The translations under genes and the position numbers were made by a program. Under the pieces are notes generated by a model. The model had not been told where the DNA came from. It did no database searches and was given only the letters and a program-made list of their open reading frames with translations. A stretch of 64,000 nucleotides of DNA from Granulicella sp. (GTDB taxonomy: Bacteria > Acidobacteriota > Terriglobia > Terriglobales > Acidobacteriaceae). Position 1 is the first letter of the stretch, and every line of letters begins with the position of its first letter. The stretch lies in the NCBI GenBank assembly GCA_025408425.1, contig JANXYX010000036.1, positions 124,001 through 188,000 on the forward strand, read 5' to 3'. Below are positions 8,926 to 20,257 of this stretch, piece after piece.

Positions 8926-10974
8926 TCAATGTGTCGCTATCTCCCGCGAATCTACCATCTGCGGTTGAACAACGATGCCATCAAACAACGACGCGGCTAC
9001 CATGTGATCCCCTACTGGCCTCAAAAAACGAAGATTCCAGCCAGTATCCCAAAAACGCACCGCGCGATCCGGCACATGCACTGCAAATGCAATCGTGCCC
9101 TTCCCTCCGGTCGTAATCAACACACGCTCGGACTGTTCGTCGTAATAAATACTGTTCACATCACCGATGAAAAGATTCTTCAGCGTCTCCCAGGTAGCTC
9201 CCCTGTCCTTGGAGATAAACAGCCCCTCCCGGCCGCCAACCCACAGGTCTCCGGTGTCGTCCACTGTTACCGCTGCTATCTGCGACAAGGCGGTCGGCAA
9301 AGGCACGGTCCGCCAGATCTTCCCGCCATCCACCGAAAGCATCAGCGACTTCAGATCGGCAGCCACAATGGACGTCCGTGTCGCCGCGACAAGCAGCAAT
9401 CCTCGCAGACCGTCCACTCGTTCCCAGCTTTCACCAGCAGTCCCACTCCTCAGTAACCCCTCTGAAGTTGCAGCATAAAGCTTGTCGCCAGATCGTGCGA
9501 TCGAGTACACGCTACCATCGAAAGCAGTAACGGCCTTGCTCGCACTGGTCTTCGGCAAAGCAGCAGGCTGGATAACTTTTGCAGCACTTACCTTCCGTAG
9601 TCTTGCCCGCGGTGCACGCTTGCCCAGCGTAGACGCTGAGTCCTCCTTTGTGGAAACTGGAGTTTCCTGCACCGCACCATCCGCAACTCTGGTCCACATC
9701 GCACCCTTAAGCTGATAAATTCCGTGGCCGGTTCCCGCGATAATCGTCCCCTCCGAAGCCTGAGCAAGACTGAAAACATCCCTCCCGAGCAATCCGGCAC
9801 TCTCCTGCACCCAGCTCAGTCCGCCGTTCTCACTGGCAAATACTCCGCCCGACTCCTTATCGTTCACGACACCGACATAAACGTAAGCAGGGCGCTGGGC
9901 TTCCGCCACATAAGACGTTATCTGGCGCGCAGAGAATCCGCTATTAGACGGCTCAAAAGAGTTGCCCCGGTCATAACTCGCCAGCACCCCCCCGCGATCG
10001 GTAGCCAACAATATATGGCTCGAGTCGCTCGGATCTACATACACATCATTCACAATAACCTCAGGCCCGGTGGTACGGACCCAGGTACTGCCCGAATCAT
10101 CCGATCGGAATAGACCCTCTGTCGTCCCAGCAAACACCGTCTCAAGGTGTTCCGGATCCTGCATCAGTACACGCGTCCGCCGCGCAGTCGAAGGGATCCC
10201 CTGAATCTTGTGGAACTTCTCTCCGCTGTTCTCGCTCTTGTAAATTCCCGAGCACGCACTTGCATATACAACGCTAGGCTGCTTCGGATCGACGATGATT
10301 GAAAATACGTCAGAGTCCTCGATTACGCCATCTTTTATGTTGCTCCAATGTTCCCCCGCATCAGTCGTCTTCCACGGCAGATGCCACGTGCCTGCGTAAA
10401 CAACTCTTGGATCACTTGGATCAATCGCAACCGACTCTACCTCGTGTAACTCCTGGCTGCCCTCAGGACTGATTAGCTCCCAGTGAGTTCCACCATCCAC
10501 CGAGCGATAAACCCCCTTCAACGTCCCAGCCACCATAATCCGGCCGTCAGACGGCGCAACCGCCAGGGCACGTATCGACTGGCCCGCCATCTCCTTATTG
10601 CTGGCCCATGAAACTCCCCCATCGTGGCTCACAAACAATCCGCCGTCCGGACGGCCCAGCACCCAGGCTCCTACGACAATATGTTTCGCATCTACGGCAT
10701 CAATAATGATGTTGTCCAGCGCCAGGTCGTCACGTCTGCCAACGCGGGCCAGTCGCCTCCAGCCTTTTCCCCCATTGTGGGATTCGTACACCCAGCCGTT
10801 TGCAGTCCCAAGATACAGATGCAGATGGTCATGTGGGTCCGCCGACAGCGAGCGCGCATCCCCACCATCAGGCCCAAAAGGTAGCCACGGAACGGCATGG
10901 CTCAAACCGCACGAGATCCCGAGGAACAAGGCCAATATTTGAACTTTGAATCTATACTTTCGCTTCAACATCAT
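8926..10974 (-). CDS. Secreted BNR/sortilin-type beta-propeller protein
   Basis: A 682-residue exported protein with a signal peptide (MMLKRKYRFKVQILALFL, cleavage near GLSHAVP). It consists of repeated blade units with Asp-box/BNR signatures such as SHDGGVSW, SVDGGTHW, SDDSGSTW, SENGGLSW and SKDRGATW. These fold as seven- to ten-bladed propellers in the VPS10/sortilin, sialidase and xyloglucanase (GH74) superfamily. No catalytic residues of a glycosidase can be assigned, so carbohydrate or protein binding is as likely as catalysis. A Lys/Arg/Ala-rich linker (KRAPRARLRKVSAAKVIQP) separates two propeller-like halves. It is 38 bases upstream of, and co-directional with, mqnE. Confidence 0.75.
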   Translation of the reverse strand: MMLKRKYRFKVQILALFLGISCGLSHAVPWLPFGPDGGDARSLSADPHDHLHLYLGTANGWVYESHNGGKGWRRLARVGRRDDLALDNIIIDAVDAKHIVVGAWVLGRPDGGLFVSHDGGVSWASNKEMAGQSIRALAVAPSDGRIMVAGTLKGVYRSVDGGTHWELISPEGSQELHEVESVAIDPSDPRVVYAGTWHLPWKTTDAGEHWSNIKDGVIEDSDVFSIIVDPKQPSVVYASACSGIYKSENSGEKFHKIQGIPSTARRTRVLMQDPEHLETVFAGTTEGLFRSDDSGSTWVRTTGPEVIVNDVYVDPSDSSHILLATDRGGVLASYDRGNSFEPSNSGFSARQITSYVAEAQRPAYVYVGVVNDKESGGVFASENGGLSWVQESAGLLGRDVFSLAQASEGTIIAGTGHGIYQLKGAMWTRVADGAVQETPVSTKEDSASTLGKRAPRARLRKVSAAKVIQPAALPKTSASKAVTAFDGSVYSIARSGDKLYAATSEGLLRSGTAGESWERVDGLRGLLLVAATRTSIVAADLKSLMLSVDGGKIWRTVPLPTALSQIAAVTVDDTGDLWVGGREGLFISKDRGATWETLKNLFIGDVNSIYYDEQSERVLITTGGKGTIAFAVHVPDRAVRFWDTGWNLRFLRPVGDHMVAASLFDGIVVQPQMVDSREIATH

Positions 10975-11034
10975 CCATCCAGTTCTGCAGTGAGGTGTAA
11001 CTCAAGGTTATGGGAATGCGATAGTACCCTCAAC

Positions 11035-11072
11035 ACAAAGGCTGACTGGGGAGGTTCCCAGTCAGCCTTTGT
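11035..11072 (-). terminator. Strong hairpin terminator after the OmpA-like gene
   Basis: A perfect 16-bp inverted repeat (11035-11050 with 11057-11072, 6-base loop) starting 18 bases after the stop of the minus-strand gene. The minus-side trailer is TGTTG, while the plus side has TCTTTT. It may therefore work in both directions. Confidence 0.75.
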
Positions 11073-11089
11073 CTTTTGATGCGTGATGA

Positions 11090-12757
11090 CTACTTCTTCT
11101 TGCTGTGCTTCTTGGCCGGAAGAGCCTTACGCGGCTGAGCCTTCACTGCGCTCTCGTCAACTGGGGTGAGAGAAGCGCTGTCCAAGGTTGCTCCAGCAGG
11201 AATCAGGGTTGTGGTAACTGTCTTCGCGTCCTGCGAACCGGTGTAGACCGATACGCGAGATGCGTCGATGCCCTTCTCCGTTACGAGATAGTCCTTGGTA
11301 TTGACGGCACGGTCAGCAGCAAGATTCTTCACAACCTTAGCTTTGCGACCCTTCTTTACTTCCTTCACTTCCTTCTCTTTGCTGTCAGCATTTCCGACAA
11401 CTGCGAGCTTCGCATCGGAACTACGCTGCAGATTCAGAGAAATATCATCCAGGCAGGCCTTCGCTTCGTTGTCCACTCGTGCCGGGCGCTTCGCATCGCG
11501 CTCGAAGTTGATCGAGCAGAGGTTCGAAGTTGTCGGAGCGGGAGGAGGAGGAGGAGCAGCAAGCGTCACGCTGGTCGTCGAGGAGGCAGTCTGGCCCTTA
11601 TCGTCAACCACGTTGCACGTAACTGTAATCGTTCCTGGCGCTGCACCAACCGTAGACAGCGTTCCGGTCGAACCAGTCCCTGAAACAGATCCGGAAGAGG
11701 CACTGTAGCTATAGGTCAGCGGACGGTTCTGCGGGCTCACGCCAGTTGCCGTGATCGTCGAAGAATCGCCAGGGTTCAGAGTCGAAGGATTGGCCGAGCA
11801 AGAGACCGTCGGCGGATCGAACTGCTTGACAGTGTAGGAAGCGGTGCAGTCTGCCATCTGGCCAGGCTTCACACCCTCGGACACATGACCCTTTACCGTA
11901 TAGGTTCCCGGTGCAATATCCTTCGTGTCGATGTTGGCGGTGCTCGTAGTGCCCGAAATCTTGCCGCCATCAGCAGACCAGTTGTAAGTTGCGGTCTTCT
12001 TGGGATTCAGTTCCAGCGCAGTTCCCGTAACTGTGATGGGGTCACCAGGGTAGACCGTGGCAGGCGCAACCGCGCATGAGTAGGTCACTGGCGGAGGAGG
12101 AATAATATGGCCGAAGTGCGTCACGATACCGGTGCTCAGATCGACGCCGCTCAGATTTGTGCGGCCTCCAACCTGACCAGCGAAAGAAGGTGCAGTGTAC
12201 GGACCGTAGTCCTCGTGAATATAGCGGTAATCAGCCTCAAACAGTCGCAGCGAGAAACGGTTGTCGAAGAAAGGCAGGTCGTAGTCCATGCCACCACCGA
12301 CCGTCAGCGCGGGGCCCCACTTGTAGGGGTTGTGGTACAAAACTGGACCTTCGCTGTTTGGTCCGCCCAATTTACCGCCACCAACTAGCCCATGAGCAAA
12401 TACCGTGAAACCCTCCATCGGCGCCCGGAAGATTGGGCCAGCGGAAGAGGTATACAACCCGTCATTCTTGCCATCCGGGTGTGCGACAAAATTAGCTTCC
12501 AAACCAAAGTACTTCGAAAAGTAGTAGGCGCCGCTGCCAATCGCACCCACATTGATAGATGAATAGCTAATTCCTGCAGGCTTCAGCTGGCCATGGGCGC
12601 CAAAATAGGAAAAGCCCGTAAATATGTCAACCCGCGAAGGGTTGGACTCCGACGACTTGCTGGGGGCAGTCTGGGCGCTCAGGCCCGAAATACCAAGGCT
12701 GACAGTACATGCAGCCAGTAAAAATCGGCCAATAATTTGTTTAGATCGATAAACCAT
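11090..12757 (-). CDS. Outer-membrane beta-barrel protein with Ig-like repeats and OmpA-like C-terminus
   Basis: A 555-residue envelope protein. It has a signal peptide (cleaved near GISGLSAQ) and an N-terminal eight-strand-like barrel of about 200 residues with the OmpA/OprF-type opening RVDIFTGFSYFGAHG. Two Ig/PKD-like domains each begin with CAVAPATVYPGDPITVTG- or CSANPSTLNPGDSSTITA-type strands. After a proline linker (AAPPPPPAPTTSNLC) comes an OmpA-like peptidoglycan-associated domain (INFERDAKRPARVDNEAKACLDDI). The tail is Lys-rich. It probably anchors the outer membrane to peptidoglycan. The OmpA-like domain contains an unusual charged insertion, EKEVKEVKKGRKAKVVK. Confidence 0.8.
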   Translation of the reverse strand: MVYRSKQIIGRFLLAACTVSLGISGLSAQTAPSKSSESNPSRVDIFTGFSYFGAHGQLKPAGISYSSINVGAIGSGAYYFSKYFGLEANFVAHPDGKNDGLYTSSAGPIFRAPMEGFTVFAHGLVGGGKLGGPNSEGPVLYHNPYKWGPALTVGGGMDYDLPFFDNRFSLRLFEADYRYIHEDYGPYTAPSFAGQVGGRTNLSGVDLSTGIVTHFGHIIPPPPVTYSCAVAPATVYPGDPITVTGTALELNPKKTATYNWSADGGKISGTTSTANIDTKDIAPGTYTVKGHVSEGVKPGQMADCTASYTVKQFDPPTVSCSANPSTLNPGDSSTITATGVSPQNRPLTYSYSASSGSVSGTGSTGTLSTVGAAPGTITVTCNVVDDKGQTASSTTSVTLAAPPPPPAPTTSNLCSINFERDAKRPARVDNEAKACLDDISLNLQRSSDAKLAVVGNADSKEKEVKEVKKGRKAKVVKNLAADRAVNTKDYLVTEKGIDASRVSVYTGSQDAKTVTTTLIPAGATLDSASLTPVDESAVKAQPRKALPAKKHSKKK

Positions 12758-13003
12758 TTGACTTCCTCCGCGTAATTCCTACATTTTTACCAATCTCTTT
12801 TACCGAGGATTGGTTCTTTTCCGTGACCCGAATTTCTTTCTCTCGTAACCCGAATAGAGCTTACTGCAGTTGCTGTATCAAATCGCAACATTTCCTATCA
12901 GAACTTTTATCTTTCAACACTTTACCAGTCTTCCGCCTATGAATTACCACTTTCAGAATATCGGCGAACCTTCCATTACAACAGTGCTCCAATATCGGAA
13001 CTA

Positions 13004-13621
13004 TTAGTCCAGATTCAATGTCTTACGTACTGTTCCCCGCTCTTTCTGAATCTTTTCTTGCAGCAAGGTGATTGCGTACAACAACTGTTCCGGACGAGGC
13101 GGACAGCCAGGAACGTAGATATCGACGGGAATGATCTGGTTTACGCCCTGAAGTAGCGCGTAGTTGTTGAATACCCCCCCAGATGTTGCGCAGGCGCCCA
13201 TGGAGATCACCCACTTCGGTTCCGGCATCTGCTCGTAAAGACGACGAATCACAGGAGCCATCTTCTGCGAAACCCGTCCGGCAATAATCATCAGGTCACT
13301 CTGACGCGGAGATGGGCGAAACACTTCAGCTCCAAAACGCGCGATGTCGTAACGAGAGCCGCCCATCGACATCATTTCGATCGCACAGCATGCCAAGCCA
13401 AAAGTCATTGGCCACACTGAGTTCTTTCTCACCCAGTTGATCGCTGCGTCCAGGGAAGCCAAAACAACCCCCTCTGGCTGGTCGTAGCCCCAGCTAACCT
13501 CATTCAACTTATCCTGATTCTTGCCGAAACTATCGAGTGTCCCAAAGATGTAGCGGTCATTCCGCTCACTCAGAGGGGTTGACTGGATGCTTCCTGAACG
13601 ATCTTTTCCTAATGTGCTCAT
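13004..13621 (-). CDS. nuoB: NADH-quinone oxidoreductase subunit B, stand-alone copy
   Basis: The 205-residue protein is the complex I subunit carrying iron-sulfur cluster N2, at the end of the electron path to quinone. Cluster ligands are visible as [11 protein letters not shown] (adjacent Cys pair), [10 protein letters not shown] and [30 protein letters not shown] and [21 protein letters not shown] are classic NuoB blocks. An extra roughly 45-residue N-terminus precedes the core. No other nuo gene is adjacent, whereas nuoB normally sits inside nuoA-N, so it is either a second copy or a split complex. All ligands are intact. Confidence 0.93.
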   Translation of the reverse strand: MSTLGKDRSGSIQSTPLSERNDRYIFGTLDSFGKNQDKLNEVSWGYDQPEGVVLASLDAAINWVRKNSVWPMTFGLACCAIEMMSMGGSRYDIARFGAEVFRPSPRQSDLMIIAGRVSQKMAPVIRRLYEQMPEPKWVISMGACATSGGVFNNYALLQGVNQIIPVDIYVPGCPPRPEQLLYAITLLQEKIQKERGTVRKTLNLD

Positions 13622-13735
13622 GTTGTTCAGTATAAGACTGTTCTCGACAATCGGTAATTTTTCCTATTCTTCCCGTAAGAATTTTCGGAATCTCAAAATG
13701 TGATGCATCAACACGGAAAAAAGTTGGATATTTAT

Positions 13736-14476
13736 CTACCGACACGCTTGAGACAATAGAGTTAAGCTGCGATCAGCCTTAAATCCCCGTGGCAGGTCAA
13801 GACTGATCCGGAATCGAATCCAGGTCAGCCGCCCCAGTGCCGATCCCTTCCCTGTCGCCGGCTCCTCCACCGTGTGCGCCGTCGTACTGAAGTGCGATGC
13901 TACCGCCGCAGCCATCTTCGCCTGATTCGCCGTTCCTGGAACCAGACTCGCATCCAGAATCAGCAGCACGCCCTCCGGAGCCCGGCTCACCACCTCAGCA
14001 AGTTCGTTCTCCACCCCAACTGGAGGCGGAGAGCTTCGCTGAAACCGCTCGTACAACACCTGCATCCCTTCAAACTCACGCCCATTGGCGGCAAATCGAA
14101 AATGTCGCGGATTCCAGGCCACCGCATCCTGCGCCCGAAAGCTGAAATCCGTACTAATCAACAACGGACTTACCGAGGCATAGGGCGGAGTCGCCAACTC
14201 CGCATAGTCGTGTGCAGGTCGCGGACCGCCCACTGGCAGCACGCGCAACAACCAACCCGACCCCCACCCCAGAGGCTCCAGCATCACCTGCAGACCCTCT
14301 CCGATGGGTCGAGCAAAACCTTCGCCAGCATGCACCGATCCCTCCAGCACAGCGCGTTGGCACGGTCCCACTCCCTTCGCCGGCAAGGCTCCACCCAGGC
14401 ACAGGTGTTCACCCACCCCCATCATCACCAGCACTCCCATCATCAACGTCCAGACAGCCCGGCCCCTAACGCGCAT
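13736..14476 (-). CDS. Secreted protein of unknown function coupled to glnD
   Basis: A 246-residue protein starting at the ATG at 14476. That ATG sits directly behind GGAGGAGA inside the end of glnD and overlaps its stop by 11 bases, so the two are probably translated together. The N-terminus is a signal peptide (RVRGRAVWTLMMGVLVMM). The mature protein has HDYAELATPPYASVSPLLISTDFSFRAQDAVAWNPRHFRF and a C-terminal LTWIRFRISLDLPRGF that reads like a beta-strand. I know no family or active site for it. Its link to nitrogen control rests only on gene order. Confidence 0.65.
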   Translation of the reverse strand: MRVRGRAVWTLMMGVLVMMGVGEHLCLGGALPAKGVGPCQRAVLEGSVHAGEGFARPIGEGLQVMLEPLGWGSGWLLRVLPVGGPRPAHDYAELATPPYASVSPLLISTDFSFRAQDAVAWNPRHFRFAANGREFEGMQVLYERFQRSSPPPVGVENELAEVVSRAPEGVLLILDASLVPGTANQAKMAAAVASHFSTTAHTVEEPATGKGSALGRLTWIRFRISLDLPRGFKADRSLTLLSQACR

Positions 14477-17123
14477 TCTCCTCCATAGCCTGCAGCAACT
14501 CCCGCCGCAGCCCAAGCTGCTCCAACTCCGTCAGTTTTGCGCCATTGCGCGTCAGATAAAAAACGTCGATCGCTGTCTCCCCCTCGGTATCCACCAGCGC
14601 CACCTCGATATTGAATCCCGCACCCGCCAGCGTCAGGCTCAGCGCCCGCAGCAGTCCCGGCGTGTCCTGCGCTACCACCTCTAGCAGCGTGCTATGAGAC
14701 GACGACTCATCGTCGAACTCCAGCCGAGCTTCCACTACCACCTTCGGAGCCTTCTTCCGGCCGCGCTTCCGGCCGCTCAGCAATTTATCCACTGAGATCG
14801 CGCCAGTCAAAACGTCGTGCACGCTCTTCACAAACCGTTCATGCTCCGATTCGTTCAGTTCCAGCGTACGAAAGCTGTCGGTAAACCGGAATGTATCCAC
14901 CACCACCCACTGCCGGTTCGAGTACGCGTCCGCAGTCACAATGTTCATGCCCCATGCCGCTAGAGCACCCGCCATATTTGCGAACAGCAGCGCACGGTCC
15001 CGGGTCACCAGCGTAATCTCGCTCACTCCCGGCGAGTAGCGGAACTCCAGCTGCACAGGATCCTCGGCAAACCGCTTCGACCGCAAAAAATCAGCCCGCA
15101 CCTGTTCTGGAGTTCGCGTCAGCACATACCGCTCCGGAAAGCCCTCCAGATAGGAGGACACCTCCTCCTCCTGTCCCGGCAACAGGGCGATCACCCGATG
15201 CACGATCTCGCTCTCCTCCCAGGCTCCAAGCCGCTCATCGTCCACGTTACGGTCCAGGTAGTTAGAGGTCGCAATGTACAGTCGCCAGAGATTCTCAGCC
15301 TTCCACGGTGTCAATGCGTCCGGATGCACCGCATTGATGTCCGCATAGGTAAACAGCGTCAACATCCGTAGCGCTTCCGGTGTCTGCACTTTGCTCGCGA
15401 AGTGCGCCACAGTCTCACCGTCAAATACATCACGCCGCAGCGCAGAAGACATCTCCAGATGGTTCTCAATCGTGCCCAACACCAGCTCGCTCTCGTAAAC
15501 ATCCAGTTCCAGGCGACTTAGTACGTTTCGAGCCATGCGCGCACTCTCCACCGCGTGGTCGCCCGTATTCCGGCCCTTACCCGTGTCATGCAGCAAAGCC
15601 ACCAGGTACAGCAGCCCCGGATGCGGAAGCTCGCGCACCAGTACTCCGAACCGCGCCGCCCACTCCGCCATCGGCCCTTTCTGCGGGCTCTTCAAGCTAT
15701 GCAACGTGTCGATCAGCACAAAAGTATGCTCATCCACCGTATAGCGGTGATACGCGTCTCGAATCACCAGCGCATCAATCCCGTGAAACTCCGGGATCAA
15801 CAATTCCAGAACTCCTAACGCATGCATCGCGCGCAGCGCATCACCCGCATGAGGTTCCGTCAGAATCGCCTGCATCTGCCGCCAGAGTGCCGGCCCTTCT
15901 TCAATGTGTGCCGACATCAGCGGCAGCGCCTTCGATATCCTGGCTTCCGCCTCACCGCCCAGCGTGCAGCCTGTCCGCGCCATCGCGGCAAATATCTTCA
16001 GTACAACATCCGGATCCACTGCCGGATCATAGGAACGGCCATTGTTATGCGTCGGTGCATCCAGCACAACACGTCCCTGCTCCACCCGAAACCCTTCCTC
16101 CCGAGCCTCCGCCTTGCGGCCACCCCGCAACCCAAACAGCCGCGAAGGAGCCTTCCCCGCAGGAACCTCTTCCATCTTCTGCCGAACCTGCCGCTCGATA
16201 CTCCTTGCATGCCGGAAGTACGCACGCATCCAATACGCTGACTCCGCCGGTCGCCCCTTACGCCCCGGCAGACCAATCGACGCATCGGCCGCTGCATCCT
16301 GGGTCTGCCAATCCAGCACATTATCGTCACGGTCGTGGCGGTAGTGCAGAAAGCAACGTACCCGGTACAAAAACTCGACCGCCTCCTCAAATTCAGCGCC
16401 AGGAGCAGAACTTGGTTGTTCCGCCCCCTCCCCTTTCACCACCTCCTGCAGCGTACTCAGCCAGTGGCACACATGCACATCCCGCAAACCGCCCGGCGTA
16501 TCCTTGATGCTTGGCTCCAGATGAAAGAGTGTGCCGCCATACTTTGAATGACGGTCCCGCGTCAGTTCAACCAAACGCGTCAGAATGGCCTTCTGTTCCC
16601 GCTGAAACAGCTTTGGCAGCGTCTGGTCCACCAGCTTGGCATAAAGCCCCGCATCCCCCGTAATCAGATGGCGGTCCAGCAGCGAAATCGTAAATTCCGT
16701 ATTGTCCGTGTTGAACTTTTCGCACTCGGCCAGCTTGCGCGTCGCAGGCGATACTCGAATCCCGCAGTCCCACATCCCTTGACCGACGTTCCGAATCGCA
16801 TCCTTCACATCTTTCTCAGCGATACGGCTATCCAGCAAGAACAGCAAATCAACGTCAGAAAAGGGAAACAACTCCCGCCGACCGTAGCCCCCTACGGCCA
16901 GCAACGCAACGCCGGACTGCAACCGTCGGTCTTTGCCCACCTCTTCGCGCCATAGCTCGGCAACCATTTCATCCAGAGCGGCAGACCGCGCTGCAATCGT
17001 CGCCTGCCCCGTCGCACCCGCATCGTACGCGCCGCGAATCTCCAACATCTTTCGCAGATATTTGCCCCGCATCCCACTGCGTGCGGTTTCGCCCCCGAAT
17101 TCAACTGAACCGTTTCCTTGCAT
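14466..17123 (-). CDS. glnD: [Protein-PII] uridylyltransferase/uridylyl-removing enzyme
   Basis: GlnD senses glutamine and uridylylates or deuridylylates PII. At 885 residues it has the full domain order. The nucleotidyltransferase domain carries GGYGRRELFPFSDVDLLFL, with metal-binding Asp residues (DVD). A PII-uridylyltransferase helical region follows. The HD domain has LLHDTGKGRNTGDHA, which catalyses UMP removal. Two C-terminal ACT domains begin near SEITLVTRDRALLFANMAG and HSTLLEVVAQDTPGLLRALS, the glutamine-sensing part. It lies in the order amtB-glnB-glnD, 58 bases after glnB, so transporter, signal protein and modifying enzyme are likely co-expressed. Confidence 0.95.
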   Translation of the reverse strand: MQGNGSVEFGGETARSGMRGKYLRKMLEIRGAYDAGATGQATIAARSAALDEMVAELWREEVGKDRRLQSGVALLAVGGYGRRELFPFSDVDLLFLLDSRIAEKDVKDAIRNVGQGMWDCGIRVSPATRKLAECEKFNTDNTEFTISLLDRHLITGDAGLYAKLVDQTLPKLFQREQKAILTRLVELTRDRHSKYGGTLFHLEPSIKDTPGGLRDVHVCHWLSTLQEVVKGEGAEQPSSAPGAEFEEAVEFLYRVRCFLHYRHDRDDNVLDWQTQDAAADASIGLPGRKGRPAESAYWMRAYFRHARSIERQVRQKMEEVPAGKAPSRLFGLRGGRKAEAREEGFRVEQGRVVLDAPTHNNGRSYDPAVDPDVVLKIFAAMARTGCTLGGEAEARISKALPLMSAHIEEGPALWRQMQAILTEPHAGDALRAMHALGVLELLIPEFHGIDALVIRDAYHRYTVDEHTFVLIDTLHSLKSPQKGPMAEWAARFGVLVRELPHPGLLYLVALLHDTGKGRNTGDHAVESARMARNVLSRLELDVYESELVLGTIENHLEMSSALRRDVFDGETVAHFASKVQTPEALRMLTLFTYADINAVHPDALTPWKAENLWRLYIATSNYLDRNVDDERLGAWEESEIVHRVIALLPGQEEEVSSYLEGFPERYVLTRTPEQVRADFLRSKRFAEDPVQLEFRYSPGVSEITLVTRDRALLFANMAGALAAWGMNIVTADAYSNRQWVVVDTFRFTDSFRTLELNESEHERFVKSVHDVLTGAISVDKLLSGRKRGRKKAPKVVVEARLEFDDESSSHSTLLEVVAQDTPGLLRALSLTLAGAGFNIEVALVDTEGETAIDVFYLTRNGAKLTELEQLGLRRELLQAMEENAR

Positions 17124-17181
17124 GCTGTTCGCCTCTTAAAGAACCTAAAGCATAACAGCCACCGCAACCCAGCTACTTCAC

Positions 17182-19018
<1,837 letters not shown>

Positions 19019-19206
19019 TAATAATTCACTCTCGTCTCTCTAAAAAACCCGGCAAAAAAAGGTTCACCGCAGTCGATAGCAAGCGCAAGCTGCCCTCGCC
19101 AACTTTACACAAAATTCACGAAGAAAAACGTTATGAGCTATATCAATCTTTTCTATGAAGTCGCTGGGGCCGGAATCACGCAAAACTCCGCCCCAGTCGC
19201 ACCCCG

Positions 19207-20115
19207 TTACTGCCCCATCAAACCACGTTCCCGCATCCATTTCGCCAACAGATCCGGCCACACCCTAAGCTGCGGATTAGCCACCGCCAGTCCTGCTCCA
19301 TGTCCCCCATGCTGGAACAGGTGCATCTCGACCGGAACCCCAGCCTTCACCAGCGCCGAATAGATCATCACACTGTTCATCACCGGAACCGTACCGTCAT
19401 CCGTCGTCGCAAACAAAAAAGTCGGCGGAGTATCTTTCTTCACCTGTGTCTCCGCTGAGAGAGACTGCACCAGCGCTGCATCCGGAGCATCACCCAACAG
19501 ATACTTCCGCGATCCTGCATGCGCCATCGGCTCCATCAGCGTAATCACTGGATACGCCAGCACCAGAAAGTCCGGTCGGCTTCCCTGCCGCTCGACTACG
19601 TCAGTTGCAGCAGCATCCCCTGCATCGAAGCGAGTTCCCGCGGTAGCCGTCAGGTGTCCTCCCGCCGAGAACCCAAACATCCCAATATGATCTGCCGCAA
19701 CGCCATACTCCGCAGCATGCGCCCGTACCATCCGGATTGCCCGCTGCGCATCTCCCAACTCAACTGGATGGTGATACTTAGGTCCTAGCCGATACTTCAG
19801 CACAAACGCCGCCACCCCACGAGCATTCAGCCAAAGCGCGATATCCGCTCCCTCTTTCTGCATCGAGAGGTGCAGATACCCACCCCCCGGAGCCACAATA
19901 ACCCCAGTCTTCGTCGCATTCTCCCCAACTGGCAGATACACGGTCAGGGTTGGCTTGTCCACATCTTCATCACCCATCGCTCCAGGAGCTCCCGCCGGCC
20001 ACAACAGGATGGTCTTGTCCACCGTCGCCGCCCCACCCATGGCCGCCTGCTGTCCAAACCCCGTACCACCCGCCATCACCGCCATCACCGCAATACCACT
20101 CAGAAAACCTCGCAC
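19207..20115 (-). CDS. Secreted alpha/beta hydrolase, carbohydrate esterase-like (BD-FAE/acetylxylan esterase type)
   Basis: A 302-residue exported serine hydrolase with a signal peptide (MRGFLSGIAVMAVMAGG). After LLWPAGAPGA come the oxyanion-loop-like VIVAPGGGYLHLS and the nucleophile elbow GFSAGGHL. The catalytic Asp is in ATTDDGTVPV and the catalytic His in HGGHGAGLA. This layout matches the BD-FAE group often found in plant-polysaccharide degraders, which deacetylate or deferuloylate xylan or pectin side chains. Substrate is inferred from family. It is divergent from gmhA, with 142 bases between starts. Confidence 0.82.
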   Translation of the reverse strand: MRGFLSGIAVMAVMAGGTGFGQQAAMGGAATVDKTILLWPAGAPGAMGDEDVDKPTLTVYLPVGENATKTGVIVAPGGGYLHLSMQKEGADIALWLNARGVAAFVLKYRLGPKYHHPVELGDAQRAIRMVRAHAAEYGVAADHIGMFGFSAGGHLTATAGTRFDAGDAAATDVVERQGSRPDFLVLAYPVITLMEPMAHAGSRKYLLGDAPDAALVQSLSAETQVKKDTPPTFLFATTDDGTVPVMNSVMIYSALVKAGVPVEMHLFQHGGHGAGLAVANPQLRVWPDLLAKWMRERGLMGQ

Positions 20116-20257
20116 CGTGCCTCCATGTTTAGTTCAGGTTAAGTTGTCAGACCACATCGCCAGCTATCCTACTTCCCCCGAACCATCCACGCCACCACCC
20201 CGGTCCATGCACCCAAGATAGAATCACCACCGGGGCCTCGGCCCACCCGGGAGAACC

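Noticed and set aside
19040..19110. Possible sigma-54 promoter ahead of amtB (TTGGC...TTGC)
   Set aside because: The spacing between the GG and GC elements is two bases too long for the consensus.
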